In this document: positions 1-5,592 of the stretch, piece by piece
How the letters are laid out: each line of letters begins with the position of its first letter
How positions within the stretch are numbered: the first letter of the stretch is position 1
DNA from: an uncultured Lachnospiraceae bacterium
GTDB taxonomy: Bacteria; Bacillota; Clostridia; Lachnospirales; Lachnospiraceae
Length of the DNA stretch: 11,883 nucleotides
Direction: 5' to 3'
Assembly: GCA_905209865.1 (NCBI GenBank)
Contig: CAJLUP010000051.1
Span: forward strand, 1-11,883
Program-made: the position numbers and the translations under genes
Notes under the pieces: generated by a model
What the model saw: the letters and a program-made list of their open reading frames with translations, nothing else
Databases searched by the model: none
What the model was told of the DNA's origin: nothing

Positions 1-64
1 GTATAGCATACAGTCCTTGGAGAGGGACTATAAACACTACTACTTTATAATACGAAGGATATGA

Positions 65-277
65 ATATCCGGTGATCGGACATATGGTTGGATTAAATGG
101 AAAGATACAGGGGGAGAGAAAACGACTGTTGTACATGGCTGGATATTAAATTGGGACAAAACATGCTATTTCAACAAAAAGATAAATCAAAAAGAAAGTT
201 GCCAACGATTACTTGACAGTAACCAAATGAGAATAGTTAAAAGAACGGATGGAAAATATTTGGAGGACATGGTATAA
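65..277 (+). pseudogene. 3' fragment of an unrecognised, probably decayed coding sequence
   Basis: One frame is open from just after a TGA at 62-64 to a TAA at 275-277 and encodes about 70 protein-like residues (GWIKWKDTGGEKTTVVHGW near the start, KRTDGKYLEDMV at the end). There is no ATG, GTG or TTG start with a ribosome site at its beginning. The same frame is also open upstream of the TGA to the window edge (ending YFIIRRI), so one nonsense change could have split a longer gene that begins outside the window. A second frame (51-149) is also protein-like (YEGYEYPVIGHMVG), so a frameshift is an alternative. I do not recognise the family. Its stop codon lies inside the -10 box of the next promoter. 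Confidence 0.35.
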
Positions 278-278
278 T
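250..278 (+). promoter_or_regulatory. extended -10 promoter for the cold-shock gene leader
   Basis: A perfect TATAAT (273-278) is preceded by TGG, giving the extended -10 form TGn-TATAAT. A 4-of-6 match to the -35 box, TGGAAA, lies at 250-255 with a 17-nt spacer. Transcription would begin near 285, leaving a leader of about 137 nt before the cold-shock gene. Confidence 0.6.
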
Positions 279-303
279 TGCAATAAGTAAATAATTAAAG
301 TAC

Positions 304-383
304 CCCAACGGAAGTTGGAAGCCATAAGGCGTGGGAATGACTTACAGACAAGAGTGTCTAAGAGTTGATCTTACGCCTTTTTT
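304..383 (+). promoter_or_regulatory. structured leader RNA with intrinsic-terminator-like hairpin upstream of csp
   Basis: Two elements are visible. The first is a small hairpin, CCAAC-GGAA-GTTGG (about 305-318), closed by a GNRA-type GGAA tetraloop. The second has an outer stem AAGGCGT (326-332) with ACGCCTT (373-379), running straight into six T residues (378-383). It encloses an inner stem, CTT plus AGACA (341-350) with TGTCT plus AAG (355-362), around an AGAG loop. The T run directly after the closed stem is the form of an intrinsic terminator. Because it lies between the promoter and the csp ribosome site, it would act as an attenuator of csp. It could instead end a short independent RNA. 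I could not match it to a known riboswitch class. Confidence 0.55.
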
Positions 384-421
384 GCTTGCGTGGGAAGAGG
401 TAAGAAAGGAGTAGTGCAAGT

Positions 422-622
422 ATGCAGCATGGAGTGGTGAAGTGGTTTGATCCAGTCAAGGGGTACGGCTTTATTGCCGGAGACGCTGGGGCGGATATCT
501 TCGTACATCAGAGCGATATTCTGATGAAAGGATTCCGCAATTTGGAAGTTGGCCAGAGAGTCAGCTATCAGGTTGAACCGACGGACAAAGGCAACAAGGC
601 AATCAATGTAGTAGTGGAGTAA
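422..622 (+). CDS. cold-shock-domain (CspA-family) nucleic-acid-binding protein
   Basis: This 66-aa protein is a single cold-shock domain, the usual family length. The start GVVKWFD, the RNP1 motif KGYGFI (residues 13-18) and the RNP2-like motif DIFVHQSD (25-32) give the five-strand OB-fold surface that binds single-stranded RNA and DNA. Family members act as RNA chaperones in the cytoplasm, and some are known transcription antiterminators. It differs from housekeeping Csp proteins in DPVKGYG where NxxKGYG is common, and in its HQSDI segment, which fits an accessory paralogue. AAAGGAG lies about 10 nt before the ATG. It is the first gene of a compact set, with only 20 nt to the next start, and it sits behind a terminator-bearing leader. 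Family assignment is secure; its role here is inferred. Confidence 0.93.
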   Translation: MQHGVVKWFDPVKGYGFIAGDAGADIFVHQSDILMKGFRNLEVGQRVSYQVEPTDKGNKAINVVVE

Positions 623-642
623 TTGAAAAGGAGAGATAAAAA

Positions 643-1239
643 ATGGGACAAAGCAAATATAGAAAACAGTTGAATAAAGTACTGGTAAATTATGTTGACA
701 GAGCGCAGCCATTGCTTGAAAAGTACGAAGAGCAATATAGTGGGCCTAAAAATAATTATCAGCAGGAACAGGCGAAAAAACTCATGGAGAAGATTGAGGA
801 TTCAAAAGGATTGGCTTTGGAGGAATTGGAAGAGGTGTATCATTCGTATCTTGAGAGATTGGATAAGAAAGCGAAATCAATTACCGGGGCGGATATTGAC
901 AAGTCGGATATTATTTTGCTTGAAAGTGAGTTATACACCTTGAATCAAGAGGAATTTGATGTTTTGCAGGATAAATATGAAGGTAACAGATCTATGGAGC
1001 GTATACTTTCTGGATATGCAAGCAAGAGGGGGAAAGCAGACAGCGAAAATTCAACAGATCCGCTCGGAAAAATATTGGTTTGCCGTTTTATGAGCGATGA
1101 AGAAAAAAGAAGGCTTGCCAGCAAATTGTATAAAGAATGTAAAAGCTGGATCGCTAATGATAATGGTTTTGGAATTGCTGACTATGTGCTTAGTATGGCG
1201 GGCGATATGTTCGGCGCAGCAGATAAGTTGAGAGAGTAA
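643..1239 (+). CDS. hypothetical protein, phage-like, unknown function
   Basis: The protein has 198 aa, is highly charged and is predicted mostly helical. There is no signal peptide or membrane segment. Residues 20-75 (LLEKYEEQY to YHSYLERLD) look like amphipathic helix or coiled coil. A distinctive central block at 89-130 contains LNQEEFDVLQDKY, NRSMERIL and YASKRG. It reminds me of uncharacterised proteins in Firmicute prophages, but this is recall, not a search. The C-terminus (residues 146-198) is a separate helical segment with several aromatic residues. AAAGGAG precedes the ATG with about 9-nt spacing. The gene lies 20 nt after csp and 19 nt before the next unknown gene, so all three are probably one transcript. 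I cannot assign a function. Confidence 0.85.
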   Translation: MGQSKYRKQLNKVLVNYVDRAQPLLEKYEEQYSGPKNNYQQEQAKKLMEKIEDSKGLALEELEEVYHSYLERLDKKAKSITGADIDKSDIILLESELYTLNQEEFDVLQDKYEGNRSMERILSGYASKRGKADSENSTDPLGKILVCRFMSDEEKRRLASKLYKECKSWIANDNGFGIADYVLSMAGDMFGAADKLRE

Positions 1240-1258
1240 AAGGAGAAAGGACAATAGT

Positions 1259-1921
1259 ATGAGTAAGATTAACACAAAGGCAGTAAGAGAACAGGCGGTT
1301 AATATGATGGGAGATTTAAAGAATCTTGTATCACTTTATATGGAAAATGACCAAGAAGTAGCAGGAATAGAGGGGAATATTATTTGGTCAAGAGAGCATA
1401 AGGACGCTCAGATCAAGGGGATTAAGGAACGATTGGCGGCAAGTGCAAGGAAAGAATTTGATAATCTGCAGGGGCATTTCGAGGCTATGGTGAAAGTTAT
1501 GCGGGAGAATGATAATATCTATGATTTCTCTGATCCGGAATTCTCTTCCTGTATTGCTTTATTATCTGCAGCAGAAAATCAGTTGCCTTATGAGACAATC
1601 GTAGGAATTGCTGGGAAATTTCTTGGAAATCGCCAGGCACTTCTTGCACTTGTAGAGGTGGCAAAGGGAGCTAATAAGGACACCTTGAATGAAATGGTGT
1701 TCAACACAGAAACAGAGGCAGAAAGACTGCAGAATAGACTAATAGCATTAGATATCAATTTTCCGGAGAGTATTCTAATGATTCCAGAGTTTAAAGGCGA
1801 TATTCTTAAAATCGCAGAAGCCTGCGGCGAAGAGCTGACAGAATCAGATAAGGATCTCGGAGCAAGTTACCAAGAAATCGTAACGATGCAGGTGCGGGCA
1901 GCGATGGGATTGCAAAACTAA
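1259..1921 (+). CDS. hypothetical protein, helical, unknown function
   Basis: The protein has 220 aa, is soluble, acidic and predicted all-helical. I see no enzyme motif, HTH or membrane segment. Residues 1-85 form long charged helices (MMGDLKNLVSLYMEND, IKERLAASARKEFDNLQ). Residues 98-140 are more hydrophobic (CIALLSAAENQLPYETIVGIAGKF, then ALLALVEVAKGAN). The tail at 150-220 returns to charged helices. The composition would fit a structural, scaffold or partner protein, but that is only an impression. A ribosome site (AAAGGAGAAAGGAC) lies just before the ATG. The gene follows the previous unknown gene by 19 nt and is followed by an intrinsic terminator about 60 nt after its stop, so it closes the csp operon. 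Confidence 0.85.
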   Translation: MSKINTKAVREQAVNMMGDLKNLVSLYMENDQEVAGIEGNIIWSREHKDAQIKGIKERLAASARKEFDNLQGHFEAMVKVMRENDNIYDFSDPEFSSCIALLSAAENQLPYETIVGIAGKFLGNRQALLALVEVAKGANKDTLNEMVFNTETEAERLQNRLIALDINFPESILMIPEFKGDILKIAEACGEELTESDKDLGASYQEIVTMQVRAAMGLQN

Positions 1922-1979
1922 TTTCGTTATAGAAATGATGGCAGCGCGATAAGGCGTAGTCTAATAATTTGATAAAGAT

Positions 1980-2018
1980 ACCCCGGGCGATTTTTCCCTT
2001 GCGTCTGGGGTGTTTTTT
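1980..2018 (+). terminator. intrinsic terminator immediately upstream of the sigma-factor gene
   Basis: The arms ACCCCGGGCG (1980-1989) and CGTCTGGGGT (2002-2011) form an uninterrupted 10-bp stem with two G-U wobbles around a 12-nt loop. One G and then six T residues (2013-2018) follow. It ends only 18 nt before the sigma-factor ATG. I find no convincing promoter between it and that gene, so the gene may depend on read-through. Confidence 0.8.
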
Positions 2019-2036
2019 GGTAAAGGCGGTGTGGAC

Positions 2037-2969
2037 ATGGAAGAGAACAGCAAAACAAACGAAACACTTGTGAACCTGATTCGATCGGGCACAGATCGGG
2101 CGGAAAATCTTCTGCAGCTTTGGAAACAGAATAAAGCTTTTATAGCAACACTTGCCCGGAAGTATTCCGGCGGGGCAGAGATGGAGGACTTGGAGCAAGA
2201 GGGATTTCTAGGTCTGTATGAAGCGATTCCACACTATGACGAGGGGCGCGGGATGTCATTTATTGGTTATGCAGCATTTTACATACAGAAGAATTTGCGG
2301 GCATGTGTGGAGAATAACCGCCCGGTGAAGTTGTCACGATCGGCAGCAGATGAAGCGCTACAATACAAGAAACTTGTCCGAGAATACACGAAGTACCACG
2401 GCTGTTCCCCTTCTGATCGCGAGCTGTGCGCGTTTTTACATGTTGATCAAGATAAACTAGCCTTGATAAGAAAAGCAACGGAAACAGGCCACATCAGAAG
2501 TTTGAGCGAGGAGCTGACGGGAATGGATGGAGATATCTGTCTAGGTGATACCATTGCATCAGATGAGGACTTAGAGAGGGATGCGATCCGGCGTATAGAT
2601 CACGAACGCATGAGGCGTGAACTGTGGCTTGCCGTGGATCAGCTCCCGGATAGGTTACCTGCTGCCATTCGTTTAAGATATGAGAGCGGGTTGACTTATA
2701 AGGAAATGGGGGAACGCTTGGGCGTCGATATGAATCAGGCGCGGAGTCTGGAGCAAAAAGCTTTTAAGAAGTTGCGCATACCGTCCAGAGCGAAGAGATT
2801 TAGAGCATATCATGAGGAATACCTGAGCGCGTCACAGATCCATCATGTAGGTGTACGGTGGTTCAATGAGACATGGACGAGTGAAGTGGAAAGAGATGCT
2901 ATTAGATGGACGGAAAAAGAAAGGGGAGTGTTAAAATGGATAGAGGAAGAAAAGGCGGCAATGAGATGA
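2037..2969 (+). CDS. sigma-70-family RNA polymerase sigma factor with C-terminal extension
   Basis: This 310-aa protein directs RNA polymerase to specific promoters. Region 2 spans residues about 33-93, with DLEQEGFLGLYEAIPHYD and the -10-recognition helix FIGYAAFYIQKNLR. A region-3-like helical section lies at about 118-158 (CSPSDRELCAFLHVD). Region 4 (about 200-247) contains LPDRLPAAIRLRYESGLTYK and a helix-turn-helix ending NQARSLEQKAFKKLR. There is no region 1.1, so it is an alternative factor. About 60 residues after region 4 (248-310), rich in Trp, Arg and Glu, are not a usual sigma feature. The ATG at 2037 is preferred because AAAGGCGG sits about 8 nt upstream; a GTG at 2010 lies within the terminator. 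It may control late genes of a prophage or conjugative element, but the target promoters are not visible. Confidence 0.9.
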   Translation: MEENSKTNETLVNLIRSGTDRAENLLQLWKQNKAFIATLARKYSGGAEMEDLEQEGFLGLYEAIPHYDEGRGMSFIGYAAFYIQKNLRACVENNRPVKLSRSAADEALQYKKLVREYTKYHGCSPSDRELCAFLHVDQDKLALIRKATETGHIRSLSEELTGMDGDICLGDTIASDEDLERDAIRRIDHERMRRELWLAVDQLPDRLPAAIRLRYESGLTYKEMGERLGVDMNQARSLEQKAFKKLRIPSRAKRFRAYHEEYLSASQIHHVGVRWFNETWTSEVERDAIRWTEKERGVLKWIEEEKAAMR

Positions 2970-3109
2970 AGAATCATGAAGGGCATTACGATCCGACAGC
3001 GGGAAAGGCGATCAGGCGGGCGGCTCGTCATAAAAGAAGCGGCGCAAAATTGAACCGCTTGACCTACCGGATCGGGGAAGTTCAGGTTTTTTCGGTGATA
3101 CTGAAATGA
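2936..3109 (+). CDS. small basic protein with DPTAGKAI motif, overlapping the sigma-factor gene
   Basis: The protein has 57 aa and is strongly basic, with MKNHEGHYDPTAGKAIRRAA around residues 11-30 followed by RHKRSGAKLNR. Short proteins with a DPTA-x-A-I motif near the N-terminus recur beside transcription factors in Firmicute prophages. That is from memory, and their function is unknown. GGGGAG lies about 8 nt before the ATG at 2936, so it overlaps the sigma gene by 34 nt in another frame. A second ATG at 2966 overlaps the sigma stop in ATGA form, has AAGGCGG before it and would give 47 aa. Either arrangement suggests translational coupling. The last codons and stop run into an 11-bp tandem repeat, so the natural C-terminus may be altered. 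Confidence 0.6.
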   Translation: MDRGRKGGNEMKNHEGHYDPTAGKAIRRAARHKRSGAKLNRLTYRIGEVQVFSVILK

Positions 3110-3117
3110 TACTGAAA
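3096..3117. repeat. 11-bp tandem direct repeat
   Basis: TGATACTGAAA occurs twice back to back (3096-3106 and 3107-3117). The first copy encodes the last codons of the small basic protein and the second begins with its TGA stop. Confidence 0.85.
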
Positions 3118-3139
3118 ATGTGTATACAAAGCAAAAATG

Positions 3140-3148
3140 TGATATACT
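3140..3148 (+). promoter_or_regulatory. possible extended -10 promoter
   Basis: TGA-TATACT is a good extended -10 element. The sequence at the -35 position (about 3120-3126) is poor. Transcription would begin near 3155 and end at the terminator at 3276. Confidence 0.35.
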
Positions 3149-3154
3149 ATGCAA

Positions 3155-3276
3155 AATTTCAAGTGTAGAAATAGTGAAAAACCGGATATATAATAGATAA
3201 AAACAGACGTACTAACTCCTGTCATCCGCAGTCATAAGGTCGCAATTCTTGATAAATCAGGGATTGCGGCTTTTTT
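3155..3276 (+). ncRNA. candidate short non-coding RNA
   Basis: The interval between the extended -10 element and a clear intrinsic terminator is about 120 nt. It contains no ORF with a ribosome site. A small hairpin, ATTTC/GAAAT, lies near its 5' end (about 3156-3172) and the terminator hairpin forms the 3' end. There is no similarity I recognise to a known RNA family. It could equally be a leftover intergenic stretch at an element boundary. Confidence 0.25.
3239..3276 (+). terminator. intrinsic terminator ending the accessory block
   Basis: GTCGCAAT (3239-3246) pairs with ATTGCGGC (3263-3270), extended inward by TCTTGA with TCAGGGA. Six T residues follow (3271-3276). No gene lies directly upstream except the small basic protein ending at 3109, so it either ends that operon or a short RNA. 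Confidence 0.75.
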
Positions 3277-3288
3277 ATATGAAATAGA

Positions 3289-3347
3289 ACCTCCTGTGCC
3301 ATTATAAAAGCAGATTTATAAAACTACAGATAATTAGCACAGGAGGT
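3289..3347. repeat. 59-bp imperfect palindrome carrying a Shine-Dalgarno sequence
   Basis: ACCTCCTGTGC (3289-3299) and GCACAGGAGGT (3337-3347) are perfect 11-bp inverted repeats. The stem continues inward with ATTAT (3301-3305) and ATAAT (3330-3334) after a small internal loop. The right arm contains AGGAGG just before ATG triplets at 3349 and 3355. No T run follows on either strand, so it is not a normal terminator. Confidence 0.8.
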
Positions 3348-3348
3348 C

Positions 3349-3588
3349 ATGATAATGGGTGGAAATAGTTTAATTCATGCGATTGGAGTCAGTGTTCTTA
3401 TAAATAAGTCATTAGAGTTAAAAAGGGTGCGTTGTTTTAAAAATTATTTATGTTCTCTGTTGACAAACATCATAAGGAATGCGGCAAATAAAAGTGCTGA
3501 GCATACGAGGATCGCTTTCTCATGGAAAAATTTGATCACGAAGTTTCCGAGGACGGCTCCTGTTATAAAGCAGAGGATAATGCCGTAG
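3349..3588 (+). CDS. doubtful ORF behind a strong ribosome site; possibly truncated
   Basis: AGGAGG stands directly before ATGATAATG, so initiation here is credible in sequence terms. The first 31 codons (MIMGGNSLIHAIGVSVLINKSL and following) lie outside any other gene and include a short hydrophobic stretch. The rest (3444-3588) is antisense to the end of the DUF1275 gene and reads like a chance frame. The likely explanations are a 5' gene remnant running into foreign sequence, or a short peptide gene with an incidental extension. The ribosome site would be sequestered in RNA by the upstream inverted repeat. I do not recognise the product. Confidence 0.25.
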   Translation: MIMGGNSLIHAIGVSVLINKSLELKRVRCFKNYLCSLLTNIIRNAANKSAEHTRIAFSWKNLITKFPRTAPVIKQRIMP

Positions 3589-4100
3589 AACAGGAATGTT
3601 CCGTATAATGACTTCCGGTCATGGGTGCGGAGGAAACGGTGGAGATTCTCAGTTCCGCTTCGCAGGTTTCCGATACACATCGTTGTAGCGACGCCTCTTC
3701 CTCGGATCTTCCTGAAACTTTCGACTTGAATGCCGCAGGCGAAGGAAGTGAGTGTGTTTGCCAAAAGATTCATAGAGTGGGGAAAGAATGCAACGCTTAT
3801 TAAGATTATGGCTTCAAACAGGACAGAAAGCTGTCTCCAGTGAAGGTGGGTATTAAGACAGCGCACTGTATCTGCAAGGAAAATACCGAGTGCAAAGGCA
3901 AGTACAGGGAAAAGATAATTCAGCATGGCAGAATAATTCCCTTCTGCGAGATTTACGCCAAAGAGAAGCATATTTCCGGTTTGGGCGTTGGCAAATACGT
4001 TTCCTCGCTCGATATAAGAATAGGCATCCATAAACCCGCCGGATAAGGCAAGAACGATACCTATACGGATTGTTTCAGACATTTGCAAAGAGTGTTTCAT
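3444..4100 (-). CDS. DUF1275/YoaK-family membrane protein
   Basis: The protein has 218 aa with about six hydrophobic membrane segments, the normal length for the family. The N-terminal signature ALSGGFMDAYSYIERGNVFANAQTGN (residues 18-43) matches the DUF1275 pattern (GG-x-x-DA, then F-x-x-x-QTGN). CGIQVESFRKI and ATTMCIGNLRSG (about 122-148) match the family's second half, where an xxTG/TN-like motif recurs. It sits in the cytoplasmic membrane; the substrate is not established for the family. AAAGGAGA lies about 8 nt before the ATG. It is the last of three minus-strand genes, but a hairpin and a possible own promoter separate it from the MATE gene, so it may be transcribed partly on its own. 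Confidence 0.88.
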   Translation of the reverse strand: MKHSLQMSETIRIGIVLALSGGFMDAYSYIERGNVFANAQTGNMLLFGVNLAEGNYSAMLNYLFPVLAFALGIFLADTVRCLNTHLHWRQLSVLFEAIILISVAFFPHSMNLLANTLTSFACGIQVESFRKIRGRGVATTMCIGNLRSGTENLHRFLRTHDRKSLYGTFLFYGIILCFITGAVLGNFVIKFFHEKAILVCSALLFAAFLMMFVNREHK

Positions 4101-4147
4101 GGGAGACTCTCCTTTCAGTAAATGAAATGTTTTGTGAAGGGATGTTG

Positions 4148-4176
4148 ATTATATAAACGGAGCATTCCGTCAAAAA
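4148..4176 (-). promoter_or_regulatory. possible promoter for the DUF1275 gene
   Basis: On the minus strand a perfect TATAAT (4153-4148) lies about 48 nt before the DUF1275 start. TTTTTG is at the -35 position with a 17-nt spacer. TTGACG (4173-4168) is nearer consensus but only 14 nt away. The spacer lies in the 3' arm of the adjacent hairpin. Confidence 0.4.
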
Positions 4177-4194
4177 GGCGAGAATGCTCCGTTT
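4155..4194 (-). terminator. 13-bp perfect hairpin at the end of the MATE gene
   Basis: AAACGGAGCATTC (4155-4167) and GAATGCTCCGTTT (4182-4194) are perfect inverted repeats around a 14-nt loop. On the minus strand the first arm lies within the last codons of the MATE gene and the stop codon is in the loop. The following T tract is short (GTTTATAT), so it may be a weak terminator or a 3'-end stabiliser. Confidence 0.6.
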
Positions 4195-5519
4195 TGGTAT
4201 TTCTTTAATAAGAAGAATGCGGCAATCGAGGCGCACAGTTCTCCGACGGGAAATGCGATCCATACTCCTGCGGGACCGAGAAAACGGGAGAGGAGAAAAC
4301 TGAGTGGGATCGTCACGGCAAATTGGCGGAGAAGGGAGATGATCAGAGAATTGCGTCCATTTCCCATTGCTTCAAATACGCCGGAATAGATCAGTCCGAT
4401 CGAAGAGATCAAAAATCCAAGACTGATGATGCGAAGCGCAGTGATTCCGGCAGTCATTAAAGCAGTATCCGCGTCAAACAGGGCAAGGATCTGCTTTGGA
4501 AGGACTAAGGCGAGAACAGTTCCTATGAGCATCAGTCCGGCAGCGGTAAGAAGGCTGTATCGAATGGTTGATTTTACACGGGAATTTTCGCCGGCGCCAT
4601 AATTATAGCCGATGATCGGACGCATTCCCTGAACGATTCCGTTTGCGGGCATATAGATGAAAGTCTGAAGTTTGAAGTAAACGCCCAAAACTGCAACATA
4701 AACATCAGAAAATGCGGTCAGAATACTGTTTAATATGCTGATCAGAATCGAGGGGAGGAGCATCATGACAGTGGATGGAACTCCTACGCTGTAAATTTGC
4801 CGGATGATCGCTTTGTCAAATACAAGGTATCGTGGATGAATGTGTACGGCGTAGCTCTTTCTCTTATAGACAATGATATATAAAAGAAAAGCGCTGATCT
4901 GTCCGATGACTGTGGCAATCGCGGCTCCGGCAACTCCGAGAGCCGGAAAACCAAGTAACCCGAAGATCAGAATCGGATCAAGGATGATGTTGATGACACA
5001 TCCTGCGATAAGAAGGTACATTGTGATTTTCATTTCTCCGATTCCCTGAAAAATCTTTTCGAATGCAATTTGAAAAAGCGAACCGAAGGACAGACAAAGT
5101 ACGATACGGGTATACGCCGATGCATCGGTCAATATTTTCGGATTATGTGTGAAAAGTTTTAAAAACGGTTCGGAGATTGTCAGTCCTGCAATAATAAAAA
5201 AGATGCAGTGAAAGAAGGTGAGCGCAATTCCGAGGGTTGCCGCCCGATCTGCTTTCTCGTGATTTCCGGCTCCCAAATGAATGGAGATGGCAGAGCTGAT
5301 GCCGACGCCGATTCCGACTGCCGCAGATAAGATCGCGTTTTGAAGCGGGTAGGCGAGTGAGACAGCTGTCAGAGCGTCTGTGCCGAGTCGGGAAACGTAG
5401 ATACTGTCTACAATATTATAAAGAGACTGAATGAGCATGGACAGCATCATAGGCACAGACATGGAGATTAGAAGTGAAAAGACAGGTTTTGTCTGCATAA
5501 ATGTATTTTTCTTTTCCAT
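4170..5519 (-). CDS. MATE-family multidrug/toxin efflux transporter
   Basis: The protein has 449 aa, typical of the family, with about 12 hydrophobic segments in two related halves. Each half begins with the typical arrangement: SVPMMLSMLIQSLYNIVDSIYVSRLG (residues 21-46) in the first, and SVGVPSTVMMLLPSILISILN with MPANGIVQGMRPIIGYNYGAG in the second. MATE proteins exchange cations for drugs or metabolites across the cytoplasmic membrane; the substrate here is unknown. The ATG at 5519 is chosen because an AGGGAG site lies about 12 nt upstream and the family N-terminus begins there. A TTG extension to 5615 would overlap mntP. It follows mntP by 73 nt with no terminator between, so co-transcription is likely. 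Confidence 0.93.
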   Translation of the reverse strand: MEKKNTFMQTKPVFSLLISMSVPMMLSMLIQSLYNIVDSIYVSRLGTDALTAVSLAYPLQNAILSAAVGIGVGISSAISIHLGAGNHEKADRAATLGIALTFFHCIFFIIAGLTISEPFLKLFTHNPKILTDASAYTRIVLCLSFGSLFQIAFEKIFQGIGEMKITMYLLIAGCVINIILDPILIFGLLGFPALGVAGAAIATVIGQISAFLLYIIVYKRKSYAVHIHPRYLVFDKAIIRQIYSVGVPSTVMMLLPSILISILNSILTAFSDVYVAVLGVYFKLQTFIYMPANGIVQGMRPIIGYNYGAGENSRVKSTIRYSLLTAAGLMLIGTVLALVLPKQILALFDADTALMTAGITALRIISLGFLISSIGLIYSGVFEAMGNGRNSLIISLLRQFAVTIPLSFLLSRFLGPAGVWIAFPVGELCASIAAFFLLKKYQNGAFSPF

Positions 5520-5592
5520 AATAATATATTTCTCCCTGATGTGACGATTTTTGTAGTATCGCGTGATGAGATCTGGATCTTCTGATACCGGA

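Noticed and set aside
371..712. Minus-strand 113-aa ORF across csp
   Set aside because: It lies opposite the well-supported cold-shock gene, has no ribosome site and no recognisable family; it is a shadow frame.
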